Positions 22,501 to 33,688 of a stretch of DNA of 64,000 nucleotides are shown piece by piece (the stretch's first letter is position 1; every line of letters starts with the position of its first letter). The stretch spans positions 3,162,001-3,226,000 of the forward strand of contig OX637796.1 of NCBI GenBank assembly GCA_951802425.1, written 5' to 3'. The position numbers and the translations under genes are program-made. The notes below the pieces were generated by a model. That model saw nothing but the letters and a program-made list of their open reading frames with translations, had not been told where the DNA came from and searched no databases. This DNA is from Clavaria fumosa (taxonomy: Eukaryota > Basidiomycota > Agaricomycetes > Agaricales > Clavariaceae).

Positions 22501-25036
22501 GCCTGCATTGTCCCTGTCTCGACACTTGCCTGAGCCTTCATCCCCAGGGTAAAGCGAGACGACAGATCCACCGGCACCACCCCCAGCACCCAAAACGCCA
22601 TTCGCCGTGCTCGGCTTCGTCCGCCGTCCAGGCTGCAGAACGCTCGGGTGCGTGTACGCCGTCCGAATGCTGTCCATACTCTTCGGCTTACTCACGTTCT
22701 TTTTGGTTGGTGTGCGCGGTTTGATCCGCGACCATTGCGATTCGGAGGGCGGGATCCAGTTTTGCGGTTGCGTCCGCTGCGGCTGCGTGTACCCACCGCT
22801 ACTGCCACCGCTACGTTGCGATTGCTGTGATTGTGATTGCTGTGGTTGCTGCTGGTCTGTGGCAGTGCTGGACGACGGGAGTGGGGGGAGCGGTGGGAGC
22901 GGAGGCAAAAAATGCGGAGTGTGAGGAGGGGGAGGGGGCGGGTTCCGAGGCGCATTGGGGATAACCAGCGCACGCCCATTCACGTTTGCCGTCCCAATAT
23001 ACCGCGGGCTCGTCGCTGACAACGCACCTGGGTCTCGCTGCTCACGCGGCAGGCGTTGTGCCGTCGGTGACGTTTGGTTCATCTCCGGCGGACCCAGCAC
23101 ACTTCGGTCCTTCAGTGCCGCGGAGTTCGTCCGCGCACTGCTGGCGTTGGGCACGACAACCCAGTCGGAGCGCACGCTGTTGACATCGTCCGCAGGCTCC
23201 GATACCACTGGCGCAGACGGCGTCGTTGGCACCACTACGGTCGATGCCGTCGATGCCGTCGATACCGTCGACACGGTCGACACGGTCGACGCCGTCTGCG
23301 CTTTGTCGCGTAGCCGCAGGGGCGGTGGCTCCCGAATGCCGACACCCTCCTTCGACCACTCGCGCGCAACCCGGTCTTCCCGCTGCTGCTGCTTGGTCCG
23401 CCATTGCTTCCTCACGTACTCGATATGCGCCTCCGAACTCTGCAGGTAGGCTTCCCGCTCGGCGGCAGCGTCCGACCCTGCTCTGCTGTGAGGAATGCGG
23501 ATGCCAGACGGGATCAGGCTGCCGTCCTCTTGAATGGCGAATGTCGAGCGGTTGGGAGACAGCGGAGGTGGCGGCGTCTGCAAAGAAATTGCCGTCCCGT
23601 ATTTATCAAGACGGAGATCCGACTGTGAACGGATGGTGCTCGAGGATGCAGGGGGAGGTGGCGAAGTCGCTCTCAGATTGTGTGGTTTCGGAGACATAGG
23701 ACGGTGATGAGGGCCGCTAGGGCGCCGAGCATGGTGGGGAGACGAGGGAGAACCGGCCGAACCAGTCGGAAGCTGTGGCAAGGAAGGGCGCCCGGTCGGA
23801 CGAGGGACTCTATCGGTGTGATCGACGTCGTCAGACACGGAGGCCTCATAACCAGTGTTGACTTCGGGAGGCAAGCGCTCACTGGCAGAGGAGAGGCTGC
23901 CTTGGCGTGACCTGGAATGGCGTCGTGGACGTAAAGGAGCGAAGCTATTAGCAGAGCATGGGATAACAGGTGGAACGGGAGGAGGCATGATGTTCATGGT
24001 AGGAGAATGGGCGGTGGAAGCATTAGGATGCGAGGCGTGGACGGGGGCTGTTCCATGGGAAACGAAGAACTTGAGAGAGCCCTTCGCGTCTCCGTAGTCT
24101 CGACAAAGTTCATACAGTTGTTCGTCGGTAAGGGCATCGCCGATAGCATAGTCATTTATCTCCGTCCTGTAAATGGAGTAATGTCGTTGGTCCTCGTCGG
24201 CCACACAAAGCTAAAACAAGTGTTAGGGTTTTCACATGCCTGAGACGAGGCTGATTTTTACCTTGGTGAACATCCTCTCGCGAATCAGAGCAGGACCTTT
24301 AGCGCCGGTAATGTCGACGGCGGAGTAACGTTCTGAGTCAGCAGTGACCATGATCGTCACTTTATCTGGCCTACTAGGATGACTAGATACGGCATGAGAG
24401 TCGGGAACCGAGGTCGGGGATGGCTAAAGTGGATAGTGACTGGGGTCAAACGAATGGGAACGAGAGACAAAGGCCACGTACGTGGTTCGGTCTTCGCGTG
24501 GGAGCGGGCAGTCGATGAGGGAGACGAGACCTGACCTTTTCAAAAATATTGGCGACACGGGTGTGACCTCCGAGATCTGGTCGATCACTGGTGGAAGCAT
24601 GGGCCTCGGTTCGGTGGTGGCTATCGTGGGAGAGCTCTAGGGGAGGAGGACCGACTAGACCTGGGGTGCTGGGTGGAGGAGTAGATTCACCTGCAGGAGA
24701 GCTGCTGCTCGAAGGGGAGGATAGAGTAGGGTTTGAGCGCTGGTACAGATGGTTCGTCTCGGTGAGTAGATTGTTGGTCCTCAGAGGAGGTGGGGGGTAG
24801 TGAGGAAGAATTTGGGTGGCCGAATGGGGAGAGTGAGTTGGAGAGGATGGATGAATTTGATGGTGGAGAAGAGGCGGAGGAAGGGTAGGGGGAGGAGGCA
24901 GAGGAGTGTAGGAGTTTTCAGCGTTTGCGTATGGATGTGGACGAGCAACGATATCTTCTTCGCTGCAGTCCGAGTCAGGGCCAGGGTTTGCTACATAAAA
25001 GTAGCGACGGTTTGATCCTCTTGAGAGTTCGGACAT
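19534..25036 (-). CDS. BCK1: MAP kinase kinase kinase, Bck1 type (cell wall integrity pathway)
   Basis: 1697-aa kinase expected to link protein kinase C to the Mkk/Slt2 cascade. The N-terminus is Pro/Ser/His-rich, then an RA-like segment ([32 protein letters not shown]). About 1000 residues of low-complexity Ser/Pro/Gly/Thr-rich sequence follow, then the C-terminal kinase: [41 protein letters not shown], all catalytic residues intact. Exons: 24482-25036, 24262-24423, 20700-24210, 20379-20637, 20177-20318, 19837-20106, 19699-19784, 19534-19642. The start at 25036 ([20 protein letters not shown]) is the first ATG of that frame. The 3.5-kb third exon is uninterrupted. Kinase-domain placement and the C-terminal [18 protein letters not shown] match the family. 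Confidence 0.92.
23239..23297 (-). repeat. 9-nt coding repeat (Ser/Thr/Val, Ser/Thr/Ala units) in the MAPKKK
   Basis: Near-perfect copies of a GTCGACACG/GTCGATGCC unit encode a run of TVS and TAS tripeptides in the disordered region of the kinase gene. Confidence 0.75.
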
Positions 25037-25700
25037 TGTGAAGGGTAAGGTGACGGAGAGAGAGGGAGGAAGGGAGTGGAGAGAGGAGGAGGAAAGGGAA
25101 GAGAATGGAGAGAGGATGGAGAGGATGGAGGAGGAGGGAGGAGGAGGAGATAATGAGTTGTTGTGGCGATTATTTGGGTATTATTGCAGTGCCAGCACAA
25201 GAAAGAGAGAGAAGCGAATTAATTATTTTAAGAAGTGACTGACCCAAATCTCAGTCACGCCTTGTGGCGAAGTCGCGTTAGCAACGCCTGTGTGGACCGC
25301 TCCTTGCAGCGAGTTTCAGCATGTAACCTCAGTGATGGCACACCACAAGTAGAGAATGAGTGAGAAAGATGAGAGAGAGCAAAGCGGTGAATTGACAAAG
25401 GATCACCGCTGTATTGCAAAGATGACGCTGAGCTCAATACCGCTTTTAATAAATCACTGGTATATAATTTGCATGGACCACCCACTGGTACAAGTACTAC
25501 TACTGTACTACCAACTTACTTACTACACTACAACACTACAACAACAACAACAAAACGGAGGCCCGGCCACACCGAGCGCCACATCCACCCGATATGGTCA
25601 TACTCGTCCTCACCCCCGCAGCGTGCTTGCAGCGCGTGCATTTTGAAGAGTGTGTGAAAACGAAAAAACCCTACAACGGGTGCACATCTCCCGACTTCCA
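25037..25700. other. Intergenic: MAPKKK promoter and GID8 3' flank, with a purine-rich tract
   Basis: 664 bp. Positions about 25040-25160 are almost pure purine on the plus strand (GA-rich). Read in the direction of the MAPKKK gene this is a pyrimidine-rich stretch just before the start codon, a common fungal leader and promoter feature. A CA/AC-rich tract lies near 25500-25560. No gene is supported. Confidence 0.5.
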
Positions 25701-26941
25701 TCACCGTTCTTGCGCGCTCATGTCTTCCTTGCCTTCCATCAACGTGCCATTCTCCAAATTGATCTAATGTTCAAAAAAAATTATCATGTTGAGCACCCTC
25801 CTTTTACCCACGCGCGCCCGTTCTTCCCGAGGAACGCGCGCCGCAAAAATTGACAATAAAATGTGCATACCAACCTTGGGAAAATCCGTGCGCTCTCCAA
25901 GCAGCGACTCGCCCCAGCACAGCAATTTTAGCAGCCCGACTAGTTTGACTTCTTTACCTTGACTCAGGCTTTCCAGGATAGCAGCATTCACCTCCCCCGC
26001 AGTCTTCATCCGCTGCGCAGGAGATAACAGCTCCGCAATCGCAGGCGGCACCGATGGCGATGATTCAAACGCCAGCAGCGCCATCGTTCGCTCCAACTCG
26101 CCGAGGAATTCCGGGTTCTCCTCCCCGCGTGGCGCTAATTGCTCTTGTGCAAACTCGAGAGCCCGCTCGATCCGTCCTTCTCGGATGTATTCGATTAACT
26201 TTTGCTGTTGCAAAAGAAAGAATAGCTGAGGGTTCGTGTCCAGGATCTAATCAATATATCACATCAGCAAACACTTGTTTTTTTCAACATATCACGGTCA
26301 AATGGTGAAGCATCATATTGAAGACTGAAGTTTTGGTTATTCGGTCTCATCAAAGCCCTCTTTTCAAGAGGGCTAAGAGCGCCGTTGGAACCGTGTTCTA
26401 ATCCTGCGCCAAATTTGACACAGCCTAAAGGGACAACGAACCTCACCTCAGGGTTCAGGTCATTGACACGCGCAATAGCTTCCTCGACATCGCCCCGCTG
26501 CAACGCCTCTCGGATCTCCATCCGACGCTCGATGGAGTCGAAATCCACTGCAGGAGTCAGGCCTGCCTCTTGACTGAATTCCTCAGCCGCCGACTTGTAC
26601 CCCTCGATAACGAGGTAGTCCATGATTAGCCGATTGAGGTCGCTGGGGAAAAAAATTACAACATATGAGTGAGATGCAGTTTTCTCGCGGGTTCACTCCA
26701 GAAAACGGTATCAGACAACCCCAGGGTGTCACTCATAGAATATCGGAGAGATTCCCAATAATTTTGCTCGTCATAATAACCATGGCAAGAAAGTAAGACT
26801 CACTGCTTGGACACGCGCACATCGTGCAGCTTGCGTTCCCATTCCTGCTTGCGTATACGTCTAGGTGGCTAGCAGAAGAGCGCGCACGAAACGTGAGACG
26901 CATACGCGAAGACGCGGGCCAACGGGTCTAAACCGCACCAT
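25701..26941 (-). CDS. GID8: GID/CTLH E3 ligase subunit Gid8 (TWA1-like)
   Basis: Scaffold subunit of the GID/CTLH ubiquitin ligase, which in yeast degrades gluconeogenic enzymes. It has LisH (DLNRLIMDYLVIEGYKSAAE), CTLH (RRMEIREALQRGDVEEAIAR, ILDTNPQLFFLLQQQKLIEY) and CRA (ALEFAQEQLAP onward) in normal order. Exons: 26906-26941 (tentative), 26804-26868, 26447-26642, 25875-26246, 25701-25763. The 113-nt last intron is supported by the join FPKINLENGTL. The first exon is uncertain: the proposed 26869-26905 intron is only 37 nt, and an alternative donor gives a 55-nt intron and a six-codon first exon. Total is about 243 aa. Identification is firm, the N-terminus weak. Confidence 0.83.
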
Positions 26942-28464
26942 TGGGGTTATGGTGGACAACGTGCAAGGGTTCGTTTTTTTTTTTTTTCTCAAACGTTGAG
27001 GAAAGAGCAAGCGCGGGTTTAGGGCAGGTCACGCGTTTACTGGTGCATGTTCGACAAGCACACTCACGATGTCTCCAAGTCCGCTCAGACTGCTCAGTCT
27101 GAATAGACACCTATAAGACCTGTACCGTAACGACGAAGAAACCGGCCTTCCGTCCTAATTGTGGTCGTCTCACTATTGAAATTGCAGTATTACAGTATCT
27201 AATCAGATTGCTCATTCAAGGGAGGTAGCATGCTTGGGTCGTGGACGGAAGATTTAGCATCAACTAGAGCATGCAGTCGGCCATGCGCGCGATGAGTATT
27301 CCGAAGGGGATGGTACTGATCCTGATGTGAACCTCGTCTTACGCGGAGCCCAACCACGTTATTCTCATTTCAGGCGTAGAAAGGGAACACCAGGGCCGTC
27401 GTACATCCTTCGAAAGGATCATCTGTAGTTTCCACGAGGGCCCGGACTACGGTGTCGCCACAAGCGCGCAAAACCGCAGCCGTGCTGGCTGTGTGCGAGG
27501 GCCTTCCCTTCCCCGGCTCATACTTCCCATCACGGGGAAGCTTCGCGATGGGCATTAGAATACCCACATGTGCTTGGGCATGAACGGCCCGGGCAGGGGC
27601 TCAAATGAGAAGACGATGCGGCTCATGTGATGGGAAAGAATCACTGTATCTCCGTCGTCTAGAGCTGCCTCCTCAATTCTAGGCTATCAGGCCTTCGTGA
27701 TGTGATCGCGCCCGATGAGAGTGATCAGCGCAGACGGCCAAAACTGGTTACAGGAGATCGCATGGTCCATGTGAGCCCTCCTGAATCGGCATGGGGATGA
27801 CATCTCTCTCCAGTTTGATAAAGCATCGAGACGTTGGGAACTGCGCCCATGGGGACTGTCAGAACGGGTATTGTGGACAACGCGTGCGCATGGACATCGT
27901 CCTCTCGCTCATACTTTTCGAGCCGCTGATGACCCGAGGAATTTCCGAGTGACCGGAGATGCCGGTGAATGAGCACGTCAGGTACTCGATCGCGAGCGCC
28001 GACGATCGGGCTCTGCCTGCGCCAAGTCGAAAAAGAGGGGACACTCGCAATGCCGAACACTGATACATGTTTTCTCCGCGTCCGAGGCTTCGAGACGACA
28101 TTCACCCTATTTGCAGGCCGCACCCACACGGGCTGAAACACACTGACCGCGGTGTCAGATTGTAAACAACCGAGTCTGTCGACCTGATAAATGAGTATAT
28201 TCTGACTGTAACATAGTAACTTACCCAAGGATATTGCACAGGTGGAAGTTACGACAATTAGATAAATTGAGATGGAACGTGGCGAAATTTGCACAATGCA
28301 GCTCGTGCTCTATTTTGGCCAATGGCGCAGCAAAGATTCTCCTTCCCGCTGCGTCCTGAGCTCTCATAACTGCACCGGCGCGCGAATGTCGAGGATGGGA
28401 CAGCGAGTAAGCGTCTAGATTTTGCAAAGTGGTGATTTACAAGCATTCCTAGTGGTGATCAGGG
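26942..28464. other. Unassigned 1.5-kb stretch
   Basis: The longest gene-free stretch of the window. Short minus-strand ORFs exist (27370-27567, 27725-28294, 28221-28427), but none gives a recognisable family or an obvious spliced continuation. It includes a 13-14 nt A/T homopolymer near 26975-26988. It may hold a fast-evolving or decayed gene or a noncoding transcript; nothing can be shown. Confidence 0.4.
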
Positions 28465-29265
28465 TCAAGCTTTGGACACCACGGTTCCTGAACGGAGCAT
28501 ATCAAAGAAAGCATCCTTGCCGACGGTCGCTAAGAGCAAACATGTTAGAGGCGACGGTCCATAATGGAGACCCCAAGCATCATACCGTCACCAGGATTAT
28601 CATGCTTTGCCGATCCACCCTTCATTCTTTTCCCAATGGCTGGCGCCGGGAGTGTTGGTTTTCCTGTGCCTCTGGACGCCTTCGCCTTTTCGAGATCAGC
28701 CGCTGCTGCGGCTTGAGACTGTTGGACGGCATTGAATAACTGGACAACTGGTAGGCCGCCTGTCAGATTAACATGGCCATGAGTGTACCATTCTCTTACC
28801 TCCTCGCTGAGCGATTTTGCGAAGCCCCCGTTCTGCTTCGGCTCCCCATCCCCCAATCACGTCTCGCATTCGACCTTTATCTTCTCTCTCCTTTTTCTTT
28901 TTCTCAACTTGCAAGGCCTTGGCCCGAGTTTTCTCTATTTCCTCATTCTTTTTGCGTGTGACAGAGGGTTTGAGGGACAAGGGCAATGTGGAAGGCGCAT
29001 CCGTGCTCAGGAGAGATTGCAGCGTTGCACCAAACTGAGACGGTGCCGTCGCGCGCCGTTTACGCTTGACGGTCTTCTTGGATTTTGTATGCTTAGCCTC
29101 GAATATCTGGTCCTCCGTTCCCGGAGAGCTTTCTTCGCCAGACAGCTCCGAAGAAGTGCTCTGTTTGTGGTCCGATGCGCTTTCTTCCTCGTCAGGAGGT
29201 TCGCTTGCGAGTTCGCCAGAGGCTACCTCTGAGATTTTGACACGCTTGGATGGAGGGGGCGACAT
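28465..29265 (-). CDS. RRP15: Ribosome biogenesis protein Rrp15
   Basis: Pre-60S nucleolar assembly factor needed for 27S pre-rRNA processing. The 228-aa product starts MSPPPSKRVKISE and carries an acidic Ser/Glu-rich N-terminal half with a basic KSKKTVKRKRR patch. The Rrp15p domain follows: SQFGATLQSLLS, GLRKIAQRGVVQLFNAVQQS and the conserved end KDAFFDMLRSGTVVSKA. Exons: 28800-29265, 28592-28747, 28465-28529. Without splicing the frame runs into unrelated tails; the two introns (52 and 62 nt) restore both conserved blocks. It is head-to-head with the DIL-ankyrin gene, starts 259 bp apart. Confidence 0.93.
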
Positions 29266-29524
29266 GAAAATTTAGAGACCAGAACAAGGACGCGCCTGAC
29301 GCGCGCGGGAATTTGCCAACGAGTGCGATTTGGGATGTCAGCTTCACCAAATTTTCGCGTCTCTCGTCCTGAGCACCGCCGAGGACTCTTAGGCACGCAG
29401 TTGCTCACGCGTCGTGGAATCTTGCAGCAGGGAGGAATTCATCGTTTGTGCCGCTCGTGAACGCGTGAATTGTCACTCACGGGCCTTGATCGACCGGCAC
29501 ACTCACTCCCTATCTTGACCTTGT

Positions 29525-32500
29525 ATGTCGAGCACGTCAGACGCAATCCCAGGACCAGATCTTCATCCTATCTATCCGAACCCGGACCATGTAGCCTCAT
29601 TGCTTGCGGCAGACTCTGGCTTGTCGACTTCGCAGAAAGCTGAGCTGGTTGCTCACTGCCTTGCTCGATCATGTGTCTTTGGCGATATATCTGCTCTTAC
29701 GTTTCTTCTAACGGACCCTCGAGCTCAAGCTTATATCGATTTGGATGTTCAGGGCGAGGATGGAACGGGACTCGTCAGCCTCACTATCCAGGGCTTCGGC
29801 ACCGAATCTGAGCGAGATATTGAACGAGAAGAATGTGTACGGTTGCTGATTGCGCATGGTGCAAACGCAAACTTGGTTGATAACGGTGAGAATATGGTCG
29901 ATTTTTTACGTTCAAGATCTGATCTGTGGCCGGTTTCGAACAGCGGGCTGGACTGCGTTACATCATGCAGCACTTCTGTCTCCACCGACCCTGCTGTCGT
30001 ATTTAATGACGCATGGTTGTTCTCTCTTTTCTGAGACGCGTCGGAACCTACTAGCCCTAGATATCATTACTGCGCACTCGACCATCCCAGGCCGGGAGGA
30101 TGTGGCTTTACTACTCGGAGAAGCCATGCGAGGCGAGGGGTGGTCTGGTGGTGCAAAAGAAGAAAGGCGGAGACTGCTAGATGAGCGCAACAAAAGGAGA
30201 ACAGGCCGGAAAGACGCTCGTGAGCGGGTTGGGGAGGTGCTGGGTGTCGTTCCTTCATGGTGGGGAGAAAGCGACTCCGAGGAAGGGTCGTCTGACTCGG
30301 AATCCGAAGATGAGAACGCCGACTTCGTAAGTTGCTAATTTCTCAGTTGGCGCAACACTTATTTTCACCAGACTCCGCGGCCGGATTACACAACCATGCT
30401 GGCGTATTCGCCTCCTTTGCTGCCAGAGATATTCAACTCTCTGATCACCAACTTTCCGCCGACGTTAGACAATGCAGACCCGGCCAATGCATTGTATATG
30501 TTGGTTCGATTCGCGTGCTTGACTTGCGATGAGAATTGGCTAGAGGATCTGATCATTGGTGCTACCGACGCAATCGATGATACTTTCTTTGTGAGAAACA
30601 ATGCCATTCATGCTGTTGTCTATCTGACGGTGCGAATCTGCAGAGCCAACAAGACGATATAACATGTCTAATCTTCTGGCTACACAACCTGATACTGTGG
30701 CTTCATCTTATGAAGTGCGATGACTCAATCAACGGGGTTTGCGATGCCTTGGGGTCCTTCGAGATTATCGAGGAGATGATCAACTCAGTATTTGGTTTGT
30801 CGCAGTTTTCGCTTTAGTGATCTCCGAGTTGATGGAAGAGCCAGTGTTCATAATCCGGTTTGCCGAACGGAAGATAGACGAATTAATTGACTCGGCGTTG
30901 CTCAAGCATTTGCCCACGGGCTCGGATTTGGACTCCGTCAGGTTCGAATCCGATTGGTCTTTCTTGCGACCATTTGGGAAGAAAAAATCAGCCATAAATT
31001 CTACACCGGTTGCCCCTCTATCACGGACTCCTGATCCCTTAGCCAAGTCGCAGACTAGCCCCCCTACACCTCCGACATCTGCTTCCTCTTCCAAAGGCTT
31101 CTCATCATCAATCCGTGAAACATTTACACGAACCCGTAACTCTCCATCGATCTCAGCGTTGAATGCCATCTTTGCAGATGTGACGACTCCCTCGCCTAGC
31201 GAAATAACAACCTTCATGACAGCGCTTCACTCCCTCTTGCTTCTTTCCAAAATCAATCCTGTGTTTATCACTCAACTGTGGTCGCAGGTCATGTACTGGA
31301 CTTCTTGTACGTCGAGGCAAAGTCTTTCCGTGACATTTGTGATTCATCCAACTGCCCAGGTGAGATATTCAACCGCATATTAACAAGGAAAAAATATCTA
31401 TGCCGGTAAAAGCTCTCTTCTCGTTTAATATCATATACTTACATGGCAGTCGCACAGCTCGAGAGCTATACAGATAAGCGTGAACGTCGGCTCCATAGAG
31501 GAGTGGATTGGGGAAATGGGCCTGCCTCGTGGTGTCCAATCTCACTTTGTGCCCGTTCGAACGTTGCTTAATTGGCTCCAGGTGAGATGGCATCCCTTGA
31601 TTAGCAGTGCAACCAATGGCCTGAGGCCAACGACGGGTCACAGTGCTTGTCTTCTATCACTGAGTTTTCGGTCCTCGTAGCCACAATCCAGAACATGAAA
31701 GTCTTGAATCCGTTGCAGGTATCTTCTTTCTTTTTGTGCGTCTATTCGGCGGCTTATGATGCGCAGATGCGTCGTGCCGTTCGCGATTATAAATATGAAG
31801 TAAACGAAGGAAGGATGCCTGACGAGTGCGTCCAATACCTTACGCAGCTCCAAAAAGATTGGGAGCAACACCGCGTCAAGGAAGGCGTGGCGGCGTTGCG
31901 AAAAGAGGTACGCAGGTGGTGTGGGTCTGTTCATGAGACGTCGCTCAATCGTGCTATTGTCGTAGATGACCGAACGCGATCACGATCGCGAAAGTGTCTC
32001 ATCATTTACAATGGACACTGCTTCGTCCGGATCTAATTCGCGCGGTCAGCTCTCTGCTGGTCATCGAGGCGTCGACTCTTTGTTCGAAAGGTCGAGTACC
32101 TCGGTTACGTGGGAACCGCCCAAACCTCCGCCGGTGCTCGGGGAACTTCTGGACTCGAGATATATGCTTCCACTGCTGTTTCCGTCCGACCCGCGCATGC
32201 TGTCCGCCGGTCCAGGAAAGCTGTGGGCATCCATTGCCGAGCCGCGGCGAAGCCGTCCCAGCTCAGCGTCTAACCTTAATGACCGTCGGCGAGGCGTGGA
32301 CTGGCGAGCCAGGAACCGTCGAGTGCGAGAGATTGGGGTGAACCTCTTGCAGTGGGTAGACGGGATCAACTCAGCCTCTCGCTGGGCCAAGCAGGTCCCT
32401 CTCGATGCATCAGACGACGAATTCTCGCCATCACCAACCCACTCTTACACTAGAAGCGAAGATGGCCTCGACGTTGACAACCTTCCTCATATCACCCCTC

Positions 32501-32574
32501 TGACTCGTAAACCATCCACTCGCAGTAGGGGCAGGCAAAGCTTAGACACAATTCTGGCTGTCAATGAAAATTAG
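29525..32574 (+). CDS. DIL (dilute) domain and ankyrin repeat protein
   Basis: 856-aa fungal protein pairing ankyrin repeats with the cargo-binding DIL domain of class V myosins, but with no motor. Ankyrin-like units come first (ECVRLLIAHGANANLVDN, AGWTALHHAALLS), then an acidic Ser/Glu tract (SDSEEGSSDSESEDENADF). The DIL core has DDITCLIFWLHN, WSQVMYWTSCEIFNRILTRK, LCRSRAIQISVNVGSIEEWI and a PLQMRRAV junction. The tail is Ser/Arg-rich. Exons: 29525-29885, 29944-30326, 30372-30590, 30644-30794, 30845-31306, 31360-31405, 31458-31581, 31644-31718, 31767-31907, 31966-32574. The order resembles the S. pombe DIL-and-ankyrin proteins. A cargo or vesicle adaptor role is inference. Confidence 0.87.
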
Positions 32575-32880
32575 CACTGAACAAATGTATAATATACAGT
32601 ACATGACATTTTCACATTGTAGGCTCTGGAGCCAAAAGTATAATATATGTGATATTTTCACCATTTTATGTGGGTTCCCACACTTTCCTGCACTTTCCCT
32701 AGGGATCCTGCACTTTCCTCCCATATATTATACTATTGTCCAGTATGGTATGCCATAGAGCCAATGCATTTGTTCAATTCAACTACTCAGTGGTAAAAGC
32801 CAAGATGAGCCAAGCTGTGGCAACATCATTGGCATTGGCAAGATCTTTCCTTTTCAGCTGCATGCAGTTGCAGCAGAGCA
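32575..32880. other. Intergenic with possible MITE remnant
   Basis: 306 bp between DIL-ankyrin and IF3, AT-rich compared with its flanks. It contains the inverted-repeat-bounded segment described at 32578-32776. Confidence 0.5.
32578..32776. mobile_element. Possible MITE-like element (inverted terminal motif)
   Basis: About 199 bp, AT-rich. It begins TGAACAAATG and ends with the exact inverse CATTTGTTCA. TATAATATA-type motifs lie inside both ends, and there are two direct copies of CCTGCACTTTCC (32687-32698 and 32707-32718). No clear target-site duplication was seen and no coding capacity is present, so this is tentative. Confidence 0.35.
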
Positions 32881-33618
32881 ATGTTGGTTTCGACAGCCCT
32901 GTCTCTTCGCTCTTTCGCACACAGCATCTACCTCCCTCGCGTCGCTCGCGTTTTCCGTTCTTTTCCAGCAGCTTTCATACACTGGCAGCCTCGACGGCCC
33001 AACGCTTCTCCTCTGCCACAGCAAACCCGTCCTCGCGATCAAGACATACCCTACGGCATTGTGACCCTCGTGGACCCAAAAACTGGGCGGCTCACAGAGG
33101 CTCGCACACTCTCGGACCTTCTAGGTTCTATCGACCGCGAAAAACAGTTCGTCGAATTGGTTCGGGCGCCCCGCGCTCCTCAACGGCAAGTTATAGACCC
33201 CGAGCTAGTACCAAATGCGCCCGCCGCTCCGTCAAGCGATGATTCAACCAATAAGTACGCCATCGTCAAGATCATTTCCAAGTCGAAGCGCTACCATTGG
33301 GATAAAGAGCACAAAAAGCGCATGCGCTCCGCCACCGTCGTGCAGGTGAAAGAAATTCAGCTCACATGGAGCGTCGCAGAGGGCGATCTTGCTCACAAAA
33401 TTCGGAAAATCCGGCGCGAATTGGAGAAGCGTTCCAGGATCAATCTGGTCTTTGCTCCAAAGGCTCGCACTCAGATACCAAGTCAACCCGAGAGAGACAA
33501 ACGTGTCGAGCACATCATGGACTCGCTGAAAGATCTTGCGCGAGAACAAGGACCGAGGAAGATCAAAGGATCCGTTGTCATCTTAGCTTTGGAACCAGTC
33601 GAACAATCCTCCAGTTGA
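32881..33618 (+). CDS. MTIF3: Mitochondrial translation initiation factor IF-3
   Basis: 245-aa intronless gene. The N-terminus is hydrophobic and basic with no acidic residues for the first ~50 positions (a targeting peptide). The IF-3 N-domain follows (IPYGIVTLVDPKTGRLTEAR, FVELVRAP), then a Lys-rich linker (KRYHWDKEHKKRMR) and the IF-3 C-domain (VVQVKEIQLTWSVAEGDLAH, ELEKRSRINLVF). The match covers the whole factor at normal size. The order of features, rather than long identities, supports the call, because mitochondrial IF-3 diverges quickly. It converges with the PPR-like gene; stops are 71 bp apart. Confidence 0.85.
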   Translation: MLVSTALSLRSFAHSIYLPRVARVFRSFPAAFIHWQPRRPNASPLPQQTRPRDQDIPYGIVTLVDPKTGRLTEARTLSDLLGSIDREKQFVELVRAPRAPQRQVIDPELVPNAPAAPSSDDSTNKYAIVKIISKSKRYHWDKEHKKRMRSATVVQVKEIQLTWSVAEGDLAHKIRKIRRELEKRSRINLVFAPKARTQIPSQPERDKRVEHIMDSLKDLAREQGPRKIKGSVVILALEPVEQSSS

Positions 33619-33688
33619 GCGATGATGCTTTGCTTATTAATAAATGTTTTGTATGGGACGTCTGCTGGGAGGAACAGTATCACAACAC

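Noticed and set aside
20931..23699. Many plus-strand ORFs of 60-230 codons opposite the long MAPKKK exon
   Set aside because: They are antisense shadows of a GC-biased, low-complexity exon. Compositions are Arg/Pro/Cys-rich and none has a recognisable domain.
27725..28294. 189-codon minus-strand ORF with HPHADSGG
   Set aside because: No family could be assigned, no convincing start or splice partners were found, and it lies in an otherwise feature-poor stretch; kept only as part of the unassigned region.
30930..30950. tRNA-like TTCGAATCC box
   Set aside because: It lies inside a DIL-ankyrin exon and no cloverleaf could be folded around it.
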